Positions 28,031 to 36,525 of a stretch of 64,000 nucleotides of DNA are shown piece by piece. Each line of letters starts with the position of its first letter. Positions within the stretch are counted from its first letter, which is position 1. The stretch covers positions 25,259-89,258 of the forward strand of contig NZ_NPIH01000239.1 in NCBI RefSeq assembly GCF_012275575.1, written 5' to 3'. The DNA is from Paraburkholderia sp. SG-MS1 (lineage in GTDB: Bacteria; Pseudomonadota; Gammaproteobacteria; Burkholderiales; Burkholderiaceae). A program made the translations under genes and the position numbers. The notes under the pieces were generated by a model. It was not told the DNA's origin. It saw only the letters and a program-made list of their open reading frames with translations, and made no database searches.

Positions 28031-28458
28031 TCCGCCTTCATTTTGCGCGGTTTGGTCGCCTTTTCGAGCTTGTTGTACTCGAAGCTGGGCACCGACTTCA
28101 GCGCTTCCTTCGTGGCCCCCGCGAGGAACAGGTTGCCGTCGCGAATCTCGAAGTGATCGACCGGGATCGCTACATAATGCTTGCCCATCCCGAGAAAGCC
28201 GCCGACCGAGACAACTGCGAAAGTCGCCTTGCGGTCCGGCGAAATGATCACGTCGTAGATGCTGCCGATCTTGTCGTTGAGATCGTTGTAGACCGGCTCG
28301 TCGACGAGCGCGCGGCGCACGCTCCAGCCCTTGAGCAGCGCGTTGGTCTGCTCGACCGTGCCGCCGAGCGGCTGCAAGCCGGCGATCTGAGCGAACGCGC
28401 CCTGTGACGCGCAGATTGCGGCGAGAGCCGTTGTGCAAATCAGTGTTCTTGCTTTCAT
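28027..28458 (-). CDS. Exported PRC-barrel domain protein
   Basis: A 143-residue protein with a signal peptide (residues 1-23, ending GAFAQ) and one PRC-barrel domain: LVDEPVYNDLNDKIGSIYDVIISPDRKATFAVVSVG split over two strands, then GKHYVAIPVDHFEIRDGNLFLAGATKEALKSVPSFEY. Such exported PRC proteins are abundant in Burkholderia and are thought to be structural or stress-related; their ligand is unknown. The ATG at 28458 is chosen because GGGAGG is 6 bases upstream and the signal peptide begins there. Confidence 0.85.
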   Translation of the reverse strand: MKARTLICTTALAAICASQGAFAQIAGLQPLGGTVEQTNALLKGWSVRRALVDEPVYNDLNDKIGSIYDVIISPDRKATFAVVSVGGFLGMGKHYVAIPVDHFEIRDGNLFLAGATKEALKSVPSFEYNKLEKATKPRKMKAE

Positions 28459-28752
28459 CGTTTGCCTCCCGTGGATTGTCGAATCGTTGTTCGCCATCGT
28501 TTTTGCCTGGGTTGCTTTGCGTGCAGATCCGGTAGCACGTCACATGCCGGGGTTGCTAACGGGTCTCTCGGATCGTGTGCCCCTGAAGCGTCCACACGCT
28601 TCTCACTTGATGCGCTTTCGGAATGACCTGTTGCCGAATTGTCAATGGCACGGCCTGGCCTCGTGACTTAATATCGCGCCAACGTGGACGGGCCGAAAGC
28701 GCGTTGCGCGACACGGTCCGCACGACAAAACAAACAACCGGAGACACGCAAT

Positions 28753-29592
28753 ATGGCTACGACCATTCTGAACCGCCTGCTCGGATTCACTATCGGCGCA
28801 AGCATCGCACTGAGTGCGTTCAGCGCTTACGCAGGCGCCACGCTCGACCGCGTCATGAAGAACGGCAACATGGTCGTCGCGACGAGCGGCAAGTGGCCTC
28901 CCCAAGCGTTCCTGAACGACAAGCATGAATTCGACGGTTTCGATATTGACGTCGCCAAAGAAATCGCTCGCCGGCTCGGTGTGAAGGTGTCGTTCGATAC
29001 GCCGCAATTCAGTCTGATGACGGGCGGGCACTGGCACGGTCGCTGGGACCTGTCCGTGCTTTCCGTGACGCCGACCAAACCGCGCGCCGAATTGCTCGAT
29101 TTTCCCGCGGTCTATTACTACAGCCCCTATGTGTTCGTGGTGAACAAGGACTCGAAGGCCACGACGCGTAACGATCTGAACGGCAAGGTGATCGGTGTCG
29201 AAGCAGGCACCACGTCGGAAGACTACGTGCGCAATCACCTCGACATCGCCGGCCCGGATGTGCCGGCATTCAAGTACATGTCGCAAAAGCCGAAGGAAAT
29301 CAAAACCTATACGGACTCCATGCTGCCGTATGACGATCTGCGCATCGGCGACGGCAAGCGTCTGGACGGCATCGTTACGCCCGAGCAAACCGCGCTCGCC
29401 GCGATCAAGAGCGGCTATCCGGTGAAGATCATTCCCGCCGACTACGCCTATCGCGAGCCGCTCGCCATCGTGGCCGACAAGGGCGATGGGGAATGGAACC
29501 GGAAAGTCGGTGACGTCGTGCAGCAAATGAAGCAGGACGGCACGCTGTCGAAAATCAGCATGAAATGGTTCGGCAACGATTACACGAAGTAA
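28753..29592 (+). CDS. Polar amino-acid ABC transporter, substrate-binding protein (family 3)
   Basis: A 279-residue periplasmic binding protein with a signal peptide (about residues 1-27, AFSAYAGA). Family 3 marks are MVVATSGKWPPQAF, HEFDGFDIDVAKEIARRLG (the family signature), WDLSVLSVTPTKPRAELLDF, LNGKVIGVEAGTTSEDYV and the end MKWFGNDYTK. It should bind an amino acid or amino-acid derivative. It is the first gene of a four-gene unit with an FAD oxidase, permease and ATPase. A strong hairpin directly after the gene may keep its mRNA more abundant than the rest. Confidence 0.9.
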   Translation: MATTILNRLLGFTIGASIALSAFSAYAGATLDRVMKNGNMVVATSGKWPPQAFLNDKHEFDGFDIDVAKEIARRLGVKVSFDTPQFSLMTGGHWHGRWDLSVLSVTPTKPRAELLDFPAVYYYSPYVFVVNKDSKATTRNDLNGKVIGVEAGTTSEDYVRNHLDIAGPDVPAFKYMSQKPKEIKTYTDSMLPYDDLRIGDGKRLDGIVTPEQTALAAIKSGYPVKIIPADYAYREPLAIVADKGDGEWNRKVGDVVQQMKQDGTLSKISMKWFGNDYTK

Positions 29593-29607
29593 ATGATGCG
29601 AAGTAAT

Positions 29608-29635
29608 CGCTGCGGCGACTTGCGCCGCCGCAGCG
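29608..29635 (+). terminator. Intra-operon hairpin after the binding-protein gene
   Basis: CGCTGCGGCG and CGCCGCAGCG form a perfect 10-base-pair stem around an 8-base loop, 16 bases after the stop. No U-tract follows, so it probably stabilises or partially ends the transcript rather than fully terminating it. Confidence 0.6.
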
Positions 29636-29673
29636 CCTGATCGACAAGAACAACAACCGGCGCGAATCAGAAG

Positions 29674-30957
29674 ATGGCTTCTTACCTCGATACCTATTAC
29701 ACCCGGACACTACGAACGGTCGAGCCGAGAGCGGTGCTCAGCGGCGCGATGCAGGCCGATGTCTGCATCGTCGGCGCGGGGATGGCGGGAATCACCACGG
29801 CGCTGGAATTGCTGCGCCGTGGCCGTTCGGTGATTCTGCTCGAGGCGCAGCGCGTGTCGTGGGGCGCATCGGGACGCAACGGCGGTGTGGTCAGTCCCGG
29901 CTATTCGACCAGCTTCGGGCGGATCGTGCAGCGCGTGGGCGTCGACGACGCGAAGTCGATCTACCGGATGTCGATAGAAGGCGTCGACATCGTGGCGGAC
30001 AATATCCAGCGGCTCGGGATTCAGGAAGCGCAGCCGGTTAGCGGCGTGTTACGCGTGTCCCGTCACGAGGACACCGCGGAAATGCGGGCGTACCAGGCAT
30101 GGCTTGCTCGCGAGTTTCAATACGACGTCAGCTTCAAATCGCGCGAAGAAATTCGTGAGCTGCTCGTGTCGGACAAATATCGACACGCTATCTACAACGA
30201 GCGGGGCTTCCATTTTCACCCGCTGAACTACGCGCGGGCGCTGGTCGCGGAAATCGAGCATCTCGGCGGGCGGGTATTCGAAGATTCGGAAGTGCTGTCG
30301 ATGGATGGCTCATCCGCCGTCAAGCGTCTCAAAACCGCTCATGGCAGCGTGTCCGCTCGCGACGTCGTGTTCACCTGTGGCGGCTACACCGGCACCGTGG
30401 TGCCACGGCTCGCGCGCAGCTATCTGCCGATTTCCACTTACATGCTCGTTACCGAACCGGCGCGCGACCTGATTGCGACGGCGATTCGCACGAGAGCCTC
30501 GGTGGGCGACAGCCGCCGCGCGAGCGACTATTACCGCCTCGTCGACGACGGCGAGCGCATTCTCTGGGGCGGCATGATCACGACGCGCCGCTCCGAGCCG
30601 GACCGCCTTGCCGAAGTACTGCGCCAGCGCATGGTCGATACCTACCCGCAACTGGCCCCGCTGAAAGTGGAGCTCGCGTGGTCTGGGCGCATGTCGTATG
30701 CACGGCATCTGATGCCGCTCATCGGCAGTCTGCAAACAGGCGTGTGGTACTGCATGGGATTCGGCGGTCACGGCATGAACACGACCGCTATCGGAGGCCG
30801 TCTGATCGCCCAGGGCATCACTGGCGAAACCGACCGCTACCGTCTGTTTGCGCCGTTCGGCCTCGAATGGAACGGCGGCCCTGCCGGCACCGCCGCCGTT
30901 CAGCTCACCTACTGGTACTACCAGCTGATGGATTTCATGCGCGAACGCGCTGCGTGA
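29674..30957 (+). CDS. FAD-dependent amine/amino-acid oxidoreductase (DAO family, PuuB/OrdL-like)
   Basis: A 427-residue flavoprotein. The FAD-binding motif is VCIVGAGMAGITTALELLRRG at about residues 30-50, split GxGxxG. WGASGRNGGVVSPGY, which often marks gamma-glutamylputrescine oxidase and related OrdL proteins, follows at about 62-76. The ending has MGFGGHGMNTTAIGGRLIAQ. It probably oxidises a secondary or primary amine, D-amino acid or opine brought in by the transporter encoded around it. It has no signal peptide, so it is cytoplasmic. Placement between binding protein and permease strongly suggests that its substrate is the transported compound. Confidence 0.87.
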   Translation: MASYLDTYYTRTLRTVEPRAVLSGAMQADVCIVGAGMAGITTALELLRRGRSVILLEAQRVSWGASGRNGGVVSPGYSTSFGRIVQRVGVDDAKSIYRMSIEGVDIVADNIQRLGIQEAQPVSGVLRVSRHEDTAEMRAYQAWLAREFQYDVSFKSREEIRELLVSDKYRHAIYNERGFHFHPLNYARALVAEIEHLGGRVFEDSEVLSMDGSSAVKRLKTAHGSVSARDVVFTCGGYTGTVVPRLARSYLPISTYMLVTEPARDLIATAIRTRASVGDSRRASDYYRLVDDGERILWGGMITTRRSEPDRLAEVLRQRMVDTYPQLAPLKVELAWSGRMSYARHLMPLIGSLQTGVWYCMGFGGHGMNTTAIGGRLIAQGITGETDRYRLFAPFGLEWNGGPAGTAAVQLTYWYYQLMDFMRERAA

Positions 30958-30983
30958 CCGCGCGCGGCTCACAGGAGGAACAC

Positions 30984-31952
30984 ATGTTTGCAGAAGAGGC
31001 TACCGGCGTCGACAAGCGAAACCCCGGCCCTGTGCTCGTTTTGCTCGGCGCGTTGCTGCTCGGCGGATATTACGCGGTGCAACTTGCGCCCGAGTGGATT
31101 GCCGGCATGACGCACGGCTTGCCTGCACTCGGCATCGACGCGGCACTGCTCACCAAACTGCTGGGCGGCGCGGTGGTGCTTGCCGCGCTGGTCGCCAACT
31201 GCTATCTGCTGCTGCGTCTGTCGCTGCGGCTGCAGATAATCGTCGTGTGGTGCGAGCTGGCGTTGCTGGTCGTATTGTTCTTCTCTACATTTAATCTTTC
31301 GTTCGAATTCATCGAAAGGAAAATTGGTTATCTGATCCTGCAGGGCGCCACGACAACGCTGTATATCTCGGCGATTTCAATCGCCATTGCATTTGTGCTC
31401 GCATTGATCGGCGCGTTGGCGAAGTTGTCGTCGAGTGGCATTGCGATTGGCGTCGCGACGTTCTATACGTCGCTGTTTCGCGGCTTGCCGTTGCTGATGC
31501 AGATCTTCATTCTGTATCTCGGCCTGCCGCAACTGGGTTATATCGTGAACCCGATTCCTGCCGGTGTGGCGGCGCTGTCGCTTTGCTATGGCGCGTACAT
31601 GACGGAGATCTTCCGCGCCGGTATTCAAAGCATTCCGAAGGGACAGTGGGACGCGGCGCGCGCACTGGGCCTCAGTCACAGCATGATGATGCGGCTCGTC
31701 ATTCTGCCGCAGGCGCTGCGGGTCATCATTCCGCCGACGGGCAACCAGTTCATCGCGATGCTGAAAGACAGCTCGCTGGTGTCGGTGGTCGGCGTATGGG
31801 AGTTGACGTATGTCGCCACGACCGAAGGTCAGCGCGAATTCCGGCACATGGAAATGCTGATCTCGGCGGCGCTGATCTACTGGCTGTTGTCGATGGTGCT
31901 CGAAGTGATCCAGTCACGCATCGAGCGCAGGTTCAGGAAATCGGTGCGATGA
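30984..31952 (+). CDS. Polar amino-acid ABC transporter permease (HisM/GlnP type)
   Basis: A 322-residue membrane protein, longer than the usual 220-240. Residues 1-110 hold three extra hydrophobic segments. The HisM/GlnP core then begins with GATTTLYISAISIAIAF and includes FRGLPLLMQIF, the cytoplasmic coupling loop SIPKGQWDAARALGLS, and PPTGNQFIAMLKDSSLVSVV. One permease is present, so it should act as a homodimer. CAGGAGGAACAC precedes the ATG at 30984, 27 bases after the oxidase gene. Confidence 0.9.
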   Translation: MFAEEATGVDKRNPGPVLVLLGALLLGGYYAVQLAPEWIAGMTHGLPALGIDAALLTKLLGGAVVLAALVANCYLLLRLSLRLQIIVVWCELALLVVLFFSTFNLSFEFIERKIGYLILQGATTTLYISAISIAIAFVLALIGALAKLSSSGIAIGVATFYTSLFRGLPLLMQIFILYLGLPQLGYIVNPIPAGVAALSLCYGAYMTEIFRAGIQSIPKGQWDAARALGLSHSMMMRLVILPQALRVIIPPTGNQFIAMLKDSSLVSVVGVWELTYVATTEGQREFRHMEMLISAALIYWLLSMVLEVIQSRIERRFRKSVR

Positions 31953-31983
31953 ACGGCTCGCTGACACTGACGAGGAAAGCGCA

Positions 31984-32766
31984 ATGGAAGCCACGTTGAG
32001 CGTTGAAAAACAGCTGCGGCAAGCGAGTGTGCCAGCAGTGGAATTGAACCGCGTGAACAAATGGTACGGCGCGATTCATGTGCTGCGCGATGTCAGCATG
32101 AACGTTGCGCCGGGAGAACGGGTGGTGATTCTCGGCCCATCTGGATCGGGCAAATCCACGTTGATTCGATGTATCAACCGGCTCGAACGTCATCAGCAGG
32201 GACGAATACGCGTCGACGACGTCGAACTGACGGACGACGTGCGCACGCTTCATGCGATTCGCCGCAAGGTGGGGATGGTGTTCCAGTCGTTCAATCTGTT
32301 TGCGCACCTGACCGTGCTCGAAAACTGCATGCTCGCGTCGACCCATGTGCGGCGGATGTCGAAGGCCGATGCACAGGCGCTGGCGATGCACTATCTCGAA
32401 CGGGTGCGCATTCCCGAGCAGGCCGGCAAGTATCCCGGACAACTGTCCGGCGGCCAGCAACAACGGGTGGCGATTGCACGCGCGCTGTGCATGCAGCCGC
32501 AGATCATGCTGTTCGACGAGCCGACGTCGGCGCTCGATCCCGAGATGATCAAGGAAGTGCTTGAAACCATGATCGGGCTGGCAGACTCCGGCATGACGAT
32601 GATCTGCGTGACCCACGAGATGGGATTCGCGAGGCAGGTTGCGGATCGCGTGGTGTTTATGGATCAGGGCGACGTCATCGAAACCGGGACGCCGCGGGAG
32701 GTGTTCGATCATCCTCGTAGTGCGCGGCTCAAGCAATTTCTTTGTCAGGTCGTGAGGGCGGACTAG
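31984..32766 (+). CDS. Polar amino-acid ABC transporter ATP-binding protein
   Basis: A 260-residue ATPase with all motifs of the GlnQ/HisP group: Walker A GPSGSGKSTLIR near residues 51-62, Q-loop GMVFQSFNLFAHLTV, signature LSGGQQQRVAIARAL, Walker B IMLFDEPTSALDPEM and the switch His in VTHEMGFA. It starts at ATG 31984, 31 bases after the permease, and completes the four-gene transporter-oxidase operon. Confidence 0.93.
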   Translation: MEATLSVEKQLRQASVPAVELNRVNKWYGAIHVLRDVSMNVAPGERVVILGPSGSGKSTLIRCINRLERHQQGRIRVDDVELTDDVRTLHAIRRKVGMVFQSFNLFAHLTVLENCMLASTHVRRMSKADAQALAMHYLERVRIPEQAGKYPGQLSGGQQQRVAIARALCMQPQIMLFDEPTSALDPEMIKEVLETMIGLADSGMTMICVTHEMGFARQVADRVVFMDQGDVIETGTPREVFDHPRSARLKQFLCQVVRAD

Positions 32767-32845
32767 GTCGGGTTGCCGGTACGCCATTCACGCGATGTGG
32801 GGTGGCTTTCAACAACGGCGTTCGCCCATACCTCGCCGACCCTCT

Positions 32846-33550
32846 TCAGTCGTCCGTCAAGAAATTCGGATGGCTTGTGCGGATCTGATCCACCTGATTC
32901 AGCGTACCCGACAGATGTTTGCGCAGCGCCGCCTGCGCGGCCGTGACATCACCCTTCTCGATCGCATCGACGATCTCGGTGTGATCGCGCACCACCGCCA
33001 TTGTCTTGCCTTCCACGGGCAAGTGAAGACGTCGCAGCCGGTCGATGTGGCCGCTCAGTCTGCGCACCAGGTCCCACAGTTGCGGCACGCCTGCCGCCTC
33101 GTACATCTGTCGATGAAAGCTCTGGTCGAGCAGTGAGAACTGCTCGTAATTCTTGAGATCCCGCAGCTCCATCTGCCCTGCAATCGTGGCGCGCAACTGC
33201 GCGATCAATGCGACATCGCGCTGCTCCGCGAGCGTGCGCACGACCTCCAGTTCGATCGAGCGGCGCAGGAAATGCGCCTGCAACGCCGACGTCACGTTGA
33301 TCTGGCTCACGACGGTGGCGTGCTGCGGAAAAATGTCGACAAGGCCTTCCTCGCCGAGCTTCATCAGCGCATCGCGCACGGGTGTCTGGCTCAGACCGTA
33401 CTGCGTCGCCAGATCGGCGCGCGAGAGCACCGTGCCGGGCGCCAGTTCGAGCGACAGGATCATTTCGCGCAGTCGTTCGAATACTTGCGGCGCGGCGTGG
33501 CGGGACCGGTCGAGCCGGCACGCCGTCGACAGGGAAGCGTTGGTTTTCAT
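32846..33550 (-). CDS. GntR-family regulator, FCD subfamily
   Basis: A 234-residue regulator. Winged helix at about residues 18-88 (FERLREMILSLELAPGTVLS, LATQYGLSQTPVRDALMKLGEEGLVDIF). The FCD domain follows, with LDQSFHRQMYEAAGVPQLW and VVRDHTEIVDAIEKGD supplying metal and ligand residues. It is divergent from the second sugar-acid module (33760 onward), which it probably controls by sensing a sugar acid; the palindrome at 33693 is a candidate site. It is convergent with the amino-acid ABC operon. Confidence 0.9.
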   Translation of the reverse strand: MKTNASLSTACRLDRSRHAAPQVFERLREMILSLELAPGTVLSRADLATQYGLSQTPVRDALMKLGEEGLVDIFPQHATVVSQINVTSALQAHFLRRSIELEVVRTLAEQRDVALIAQLRATIAGQMELRDLKNYEQFSLLDQSFHRQMYEAAGVPQLWDLVRRLSGHIDRLRRLHLPVEGKTMAVVRDHTEIVDAIEKGDVTAAQAALRKHLSGTLNQVDQIRTSHPNFLTDD

Positions 33551-33692
33551 GGCAGAGCGGAAAAGCGTGGGCGCGGGCGAAACGGCTGATCCGACCCGCT
33601 GAAATATTAATACTATAGCCGACGCCCAGCCGCCTTCTACGAGCGTCCAAGCATTTTCCCGCCGCGCGGAGGGGAGTATTAACCCCAGTAAC

Positions 33693-33710
33693 GCACTAAT
33701 ACATTAGTGC
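33693..33710. promoter_or_regulatory. Perfect palindrome GCACTAAT-AC-ATTAGTGC
   Basis: An 8-2-8 inverted repeat 50 bases before the start of the sugar-acid dehydratase gene, in the divergent region with the GntR gene. Its position suggests overlap with the -35/-10 region, so it fits a repressor site. A+T-rich repeats of similar type (TATTAATA at about 33604-33611) lie nearer the GntR gene. Confidence 0.6.
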
Positions 33711-33759
33711 TTTACTATCCGTCCAACAACTTCCCCCCCTTATCTGCCGGATTGCCACC

Positions 33760-35034
33760 ATGACTCGGGACATCACCGTCACCCAAGTGCGAATTACGCC
33801 GATCGCTTTTCGCGATGGCCCGCTCCTCAACGCAGCCGGCATCCACGAGCCGTGGGCCTTGCGCGCGATCGTGGAACTGGAGACGAGCGACGGCCGCGTC
33901 GGCATCTCCGAGACTTACGGCGACGAGCCGATGCTGCGTGTGCTCGAACAGGCCAAGGCGCTGGTGATCGGTCTGTCGCCGTTCGACCTGAACCGGATGG
34001 AAGAGCGCGTGCGCGCGTCGATCAAAGCGGCGCCCGGCGCGGTCGAATTCGAACTCGCGCCCGGCTCGCACGCGGCGAAAAACGCGCCGAAGGTCATCAG
34101 CACGCTCGAAGTCGCGATGCTCGATTTGCAGGGGCAAATCGTCGGCGCGCCGATCGTCGACCTGCTCGGCGGCAAGGTGCGAGACGCCGTGCCCTACAGC
34201 GCTTACCTCTTCTTCAAGTACGCGGAGCACGTCGAGAAACCGTATGCACCCGATGCCTGGGGCGAAGGCCTGAGCGCGGAGCAGATCGTCGCGCAGGCAC
34301 GCCGCATGATCGAGCTGTACGGCTTTCAGAGCATCAAACTCAAGGGCGGCGTGTTCGAGCCGGCGCACGAAATCGCATGCATGCGCGCGCTGCATCAGGC
34401 TTTCCCCGGTGTGCCACTGCGCCTCGATCCGAACGCCAACTGGACGCTCGAAACGAGCATCAAGGCCGCGCCCGAACTCGACGAACTGCTCGAGTACTAC
34501 GAAGACCCGTGTCCGGGGCTGGCCGGTATGGCCGAGCTGGCGAAGCACACCCGCCTGCCGCTCGCCACCAACATGGTGATCACGACCATGGACGACTTCC
34601 GCCGCGGCGCCGAGATGGGTTCGGTCAAGGTATTGCTCTCGGATCACCACTACTGGGGCGGCCTGCGCGCGACCCAGACCCTCGCGCGCATGTGCAAGCT
34701 GTGGGATCTCGGCATGTCGATGCACTCCAACTCGCACCTCGGCATCAGCCTGATGGCGATGACCCACGTCGCGGCGAGCATCCCCAACCTGACCTACGCC
34801 TGTGACACCCACTACCCGTGGCAGGAGGAAGAAGTCATCAAGGGCGGCCGCGTGAGCTTCGATAACGGCGCGGTGCGTGTGCCGAGCACGCCGGGCCTCG
34901 GCGTCGAACTCGACCGCGACAGGTTGGCCGAACTGCATGCGCAATATCTGTCGTGCGGCGTGCGCAATCGCGACGACCTGAAGCAGATGCAGAAGTACGA
35001 CCCCAGCTTCACCGGCAAGAACCCGCGCTTCTGA
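33760..35034 (+). CDS. Glucarate-dehydratase-family enzyme (enolase superfamily), second copy
   Basis: A 424-residue protein with all catalytic residues of the glucarate dehydratase subgroup: Lys193 and Lys195 in IKLKGG, metal ligands Asp223, Glu248 and Asn271, His322 in MHSNSHLG and Asp349 in ACDTHYPW. It is clearly diverged from the gudD at 15120: the active-site loop after SHSN differs (SHLGIS against NHFDIS), it is 25 residues shorter and the N-terminal capping region is distinct. It may use glucarate or another hexarate or hexonate. It leads an operon with an ACS-type carrier 53 bases downstream. Confidence 0.87.
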   Translation: MTRDITVTQVRITPIAFRDGPLLNAAGIHEPWALRAIVELETSDGRVGISETYGDEPMLRVLEQAKALVIGLSPFDLNRMEERVRASIKAAPGAVEFELAPGSHAAKNAPKVISTLEVAMLDLQGQIVGAPIVDLLGGKVRDAVPYSAYLFFKYAEHVEKPYAPDAWGEGLSAEQIVAQARRMIELYGFQSIKLKGGVFEPAHEIACMRALHQAFPGVPLRLDPNANWTLETSIKAAPELDELLEYYEDPCPGLAGMAELAKHTRLPLATNMVITTMDDFRRGAEMGSVKVLLSDHHYWGGLRATQTLARMCKLWDLGMSMHSNSHLGISLMAMTHVAASIPNLTYACDTHYPWQEEEVIKGGRVSFDNGAVRVPSTPGLGVELDRDRLAELHAQYLSCGVRNRDDLKQMQKYDPSFTGKNPRF

Positions 35035-35087
35035 CCAGCGCGGACAGCCGTTCCGCGACGCGCATTGCCAACCAAGGAGACAACCCC

Positions 35088-36416
35088 ATGAGCAGATCCA
35101 ATCCGGCCCAGGCCGGCGTGGACCGAGTCGACGCGCTGGCAATTGCCGTCCGGAAGATCAAGTGGCATGTGCTGCCGCTCTTCGTCGTGATGTTCATCGT
35201 CAACTACATCGACCGCGTGAATATCGGCTTTGTCCGCCAGCACTTGAGCGCCGATCTCGGTATCGGCGCGGCCGCATACGGGCTCGGCGCAGGACTCTTC
35301 TTCGTCAGCTATGCGATCTTCGAAGTGCCGTCGAACATGCTGCTGCAACGCTACGGCGCGAAGGCGTGGCTCACGCGCATCATGTTCACGTGGGGGCTGG
35401 CCGCGGTCGGTATGGCCTTCGTGCGCGGTGAGATGTCGTTCTACGCGATGCGGCTCGTGCTCGGCGCGGCCGAGGCTGGCTTCTTTCCCGGCGTGGTGTT
35501 CTATTTCACCAAATGGCTGCCGCGCGACGAGCGCGGGAAAGCGATGGCGATCTTTCTCAGTGGCTCGGCGCTCGCCTCGGTGCTCTCCGGGCCGATCTCC
35601 GGCGCGCTGATGCTGATCAGCGGCGGCGGCCTGCACGGCTGGCAGTGGATGTTCGTGATCGAAGGCATGGCCTCGGTGGTGCTGGCCGGCTTCATCTGGT
35701 TCTGGCTCGACTCGAATCCGCGCGACGCCCGGTGGTTGAGCCGTGCCGAACAGGATGCGGTAGTCGCCGAGATCGAGGACGAGCAGCGCCAGCGCGATGC
35801 GGCGCACGCGGTCACGCCGTCGGCGTGGAGCCTGCTGCGCGACCCGCAGATCCTGATCTTCTGCGTGATCTATTTCTCCGTCTCGCTGACGATCTACGGT
35901 GCGACGTTCTGGCTGCCCAGCATCATTCGCAAGATGGGCCATTTCAACGACTTCGAGGTCGGGCTCTTCAATTCGATCCCGTGGCTGATCTCGATCGTGG
36001 CGATGTACTTCTTCGCCATGCTCGCGGCGCGCTTCAAATTCCAGCAGGCATGGGTTGCGTGCGTGCTGCTGATCGCCGCGCTCGGCATGTATGCGGCTGG
36101 CAAGGGCAGCCCGATGTTCTCGTTCGTCGCGATCTGCTTTGCGGCGATCGGTTTCAAGGCCGCGTCCGCCCTGTTCTGGCCAATTCCGCAGGGCTATCTG
36201 GACGCGCGGATTTCCGCAGCGGTGCTGGCGCTGATCAATTCGATCGGCAACCTGGGCGGCTTCGTCGCGCCGGCGACCTTCGGCTTGCTTGAGCAGAAGA
36301 CCGGCTCGATCGAAGGCGGACTCACCGGGCTGGCTGTGATGTCGGTGGTGGCCGCCGGGGTCGTTTTCTTTGCCCGCATGACGCCTCGCGAGGGGCGGCG
36401 CGCCCTCGCGCTATAG
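35088..36416 (+). CDS. MFS sugar-acid transporter, ACS family
   Basis: A 442-residue, 12-segment carrier, a close paralog of the one at 13646: both share YIDRVNIGFV, LGIGAAAYGLG, FEVPSN, AEAGFFPGVV, GSALASVLSGP and FWPIPQGYLDAR in the same positions. It should bring in the substrate of the dehydratase encoded just before it. AAGGAGACAACCCC precedes the ATG at 35088. Confidence 0.9.
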   Translation: MSRSNPAQAGVDRVDALAIAVRKIKWHVLPLFVVMFIVNYIDRVNIGFVRQHLSADLGIGAAAYGLGAGLFFVSYAIFEVPSNMLLQRYGAKAWLTRIMFTWGLAAVGMAFVRGEMSFYAMRLVLGAAEAGFFPGVVFYFTKWLPRDERGKAMAIFLSGSALASVLSGPISGALMLISGGGLHGWQWMFVIEGMASVVLAGFIWFWLDSNPRDARWLSRAEQDAVVAEIEDEQRQRDAAHAVTPSAWSLLRDPQILIFCVIYFSVSLTIYGATFWLPSIIRKMGHFNDFEVGLFNSIPWLISIVAMYFFAMLAARFKFQQAWVACVLLIAALGMYAAGKGSPMFSFVAICFAAIGFKAASALFWPIPQGYLDARISAAVLALINSIGNLGGFVAPATFGLLEQKTGSIEGGLTGLAVMSVVAAGVVFFARMTPREGRRALAL

Positions 36417-36525
36417 GCGGCATGCGGAGCGCTTTGCCAAGCATTTCATATTGACATTCAGGTCCCGGTATCCGCCGTCTTCACGAGGATACCGCGGCCC
36501 TTCATACCAACGTTGGGGACACACG

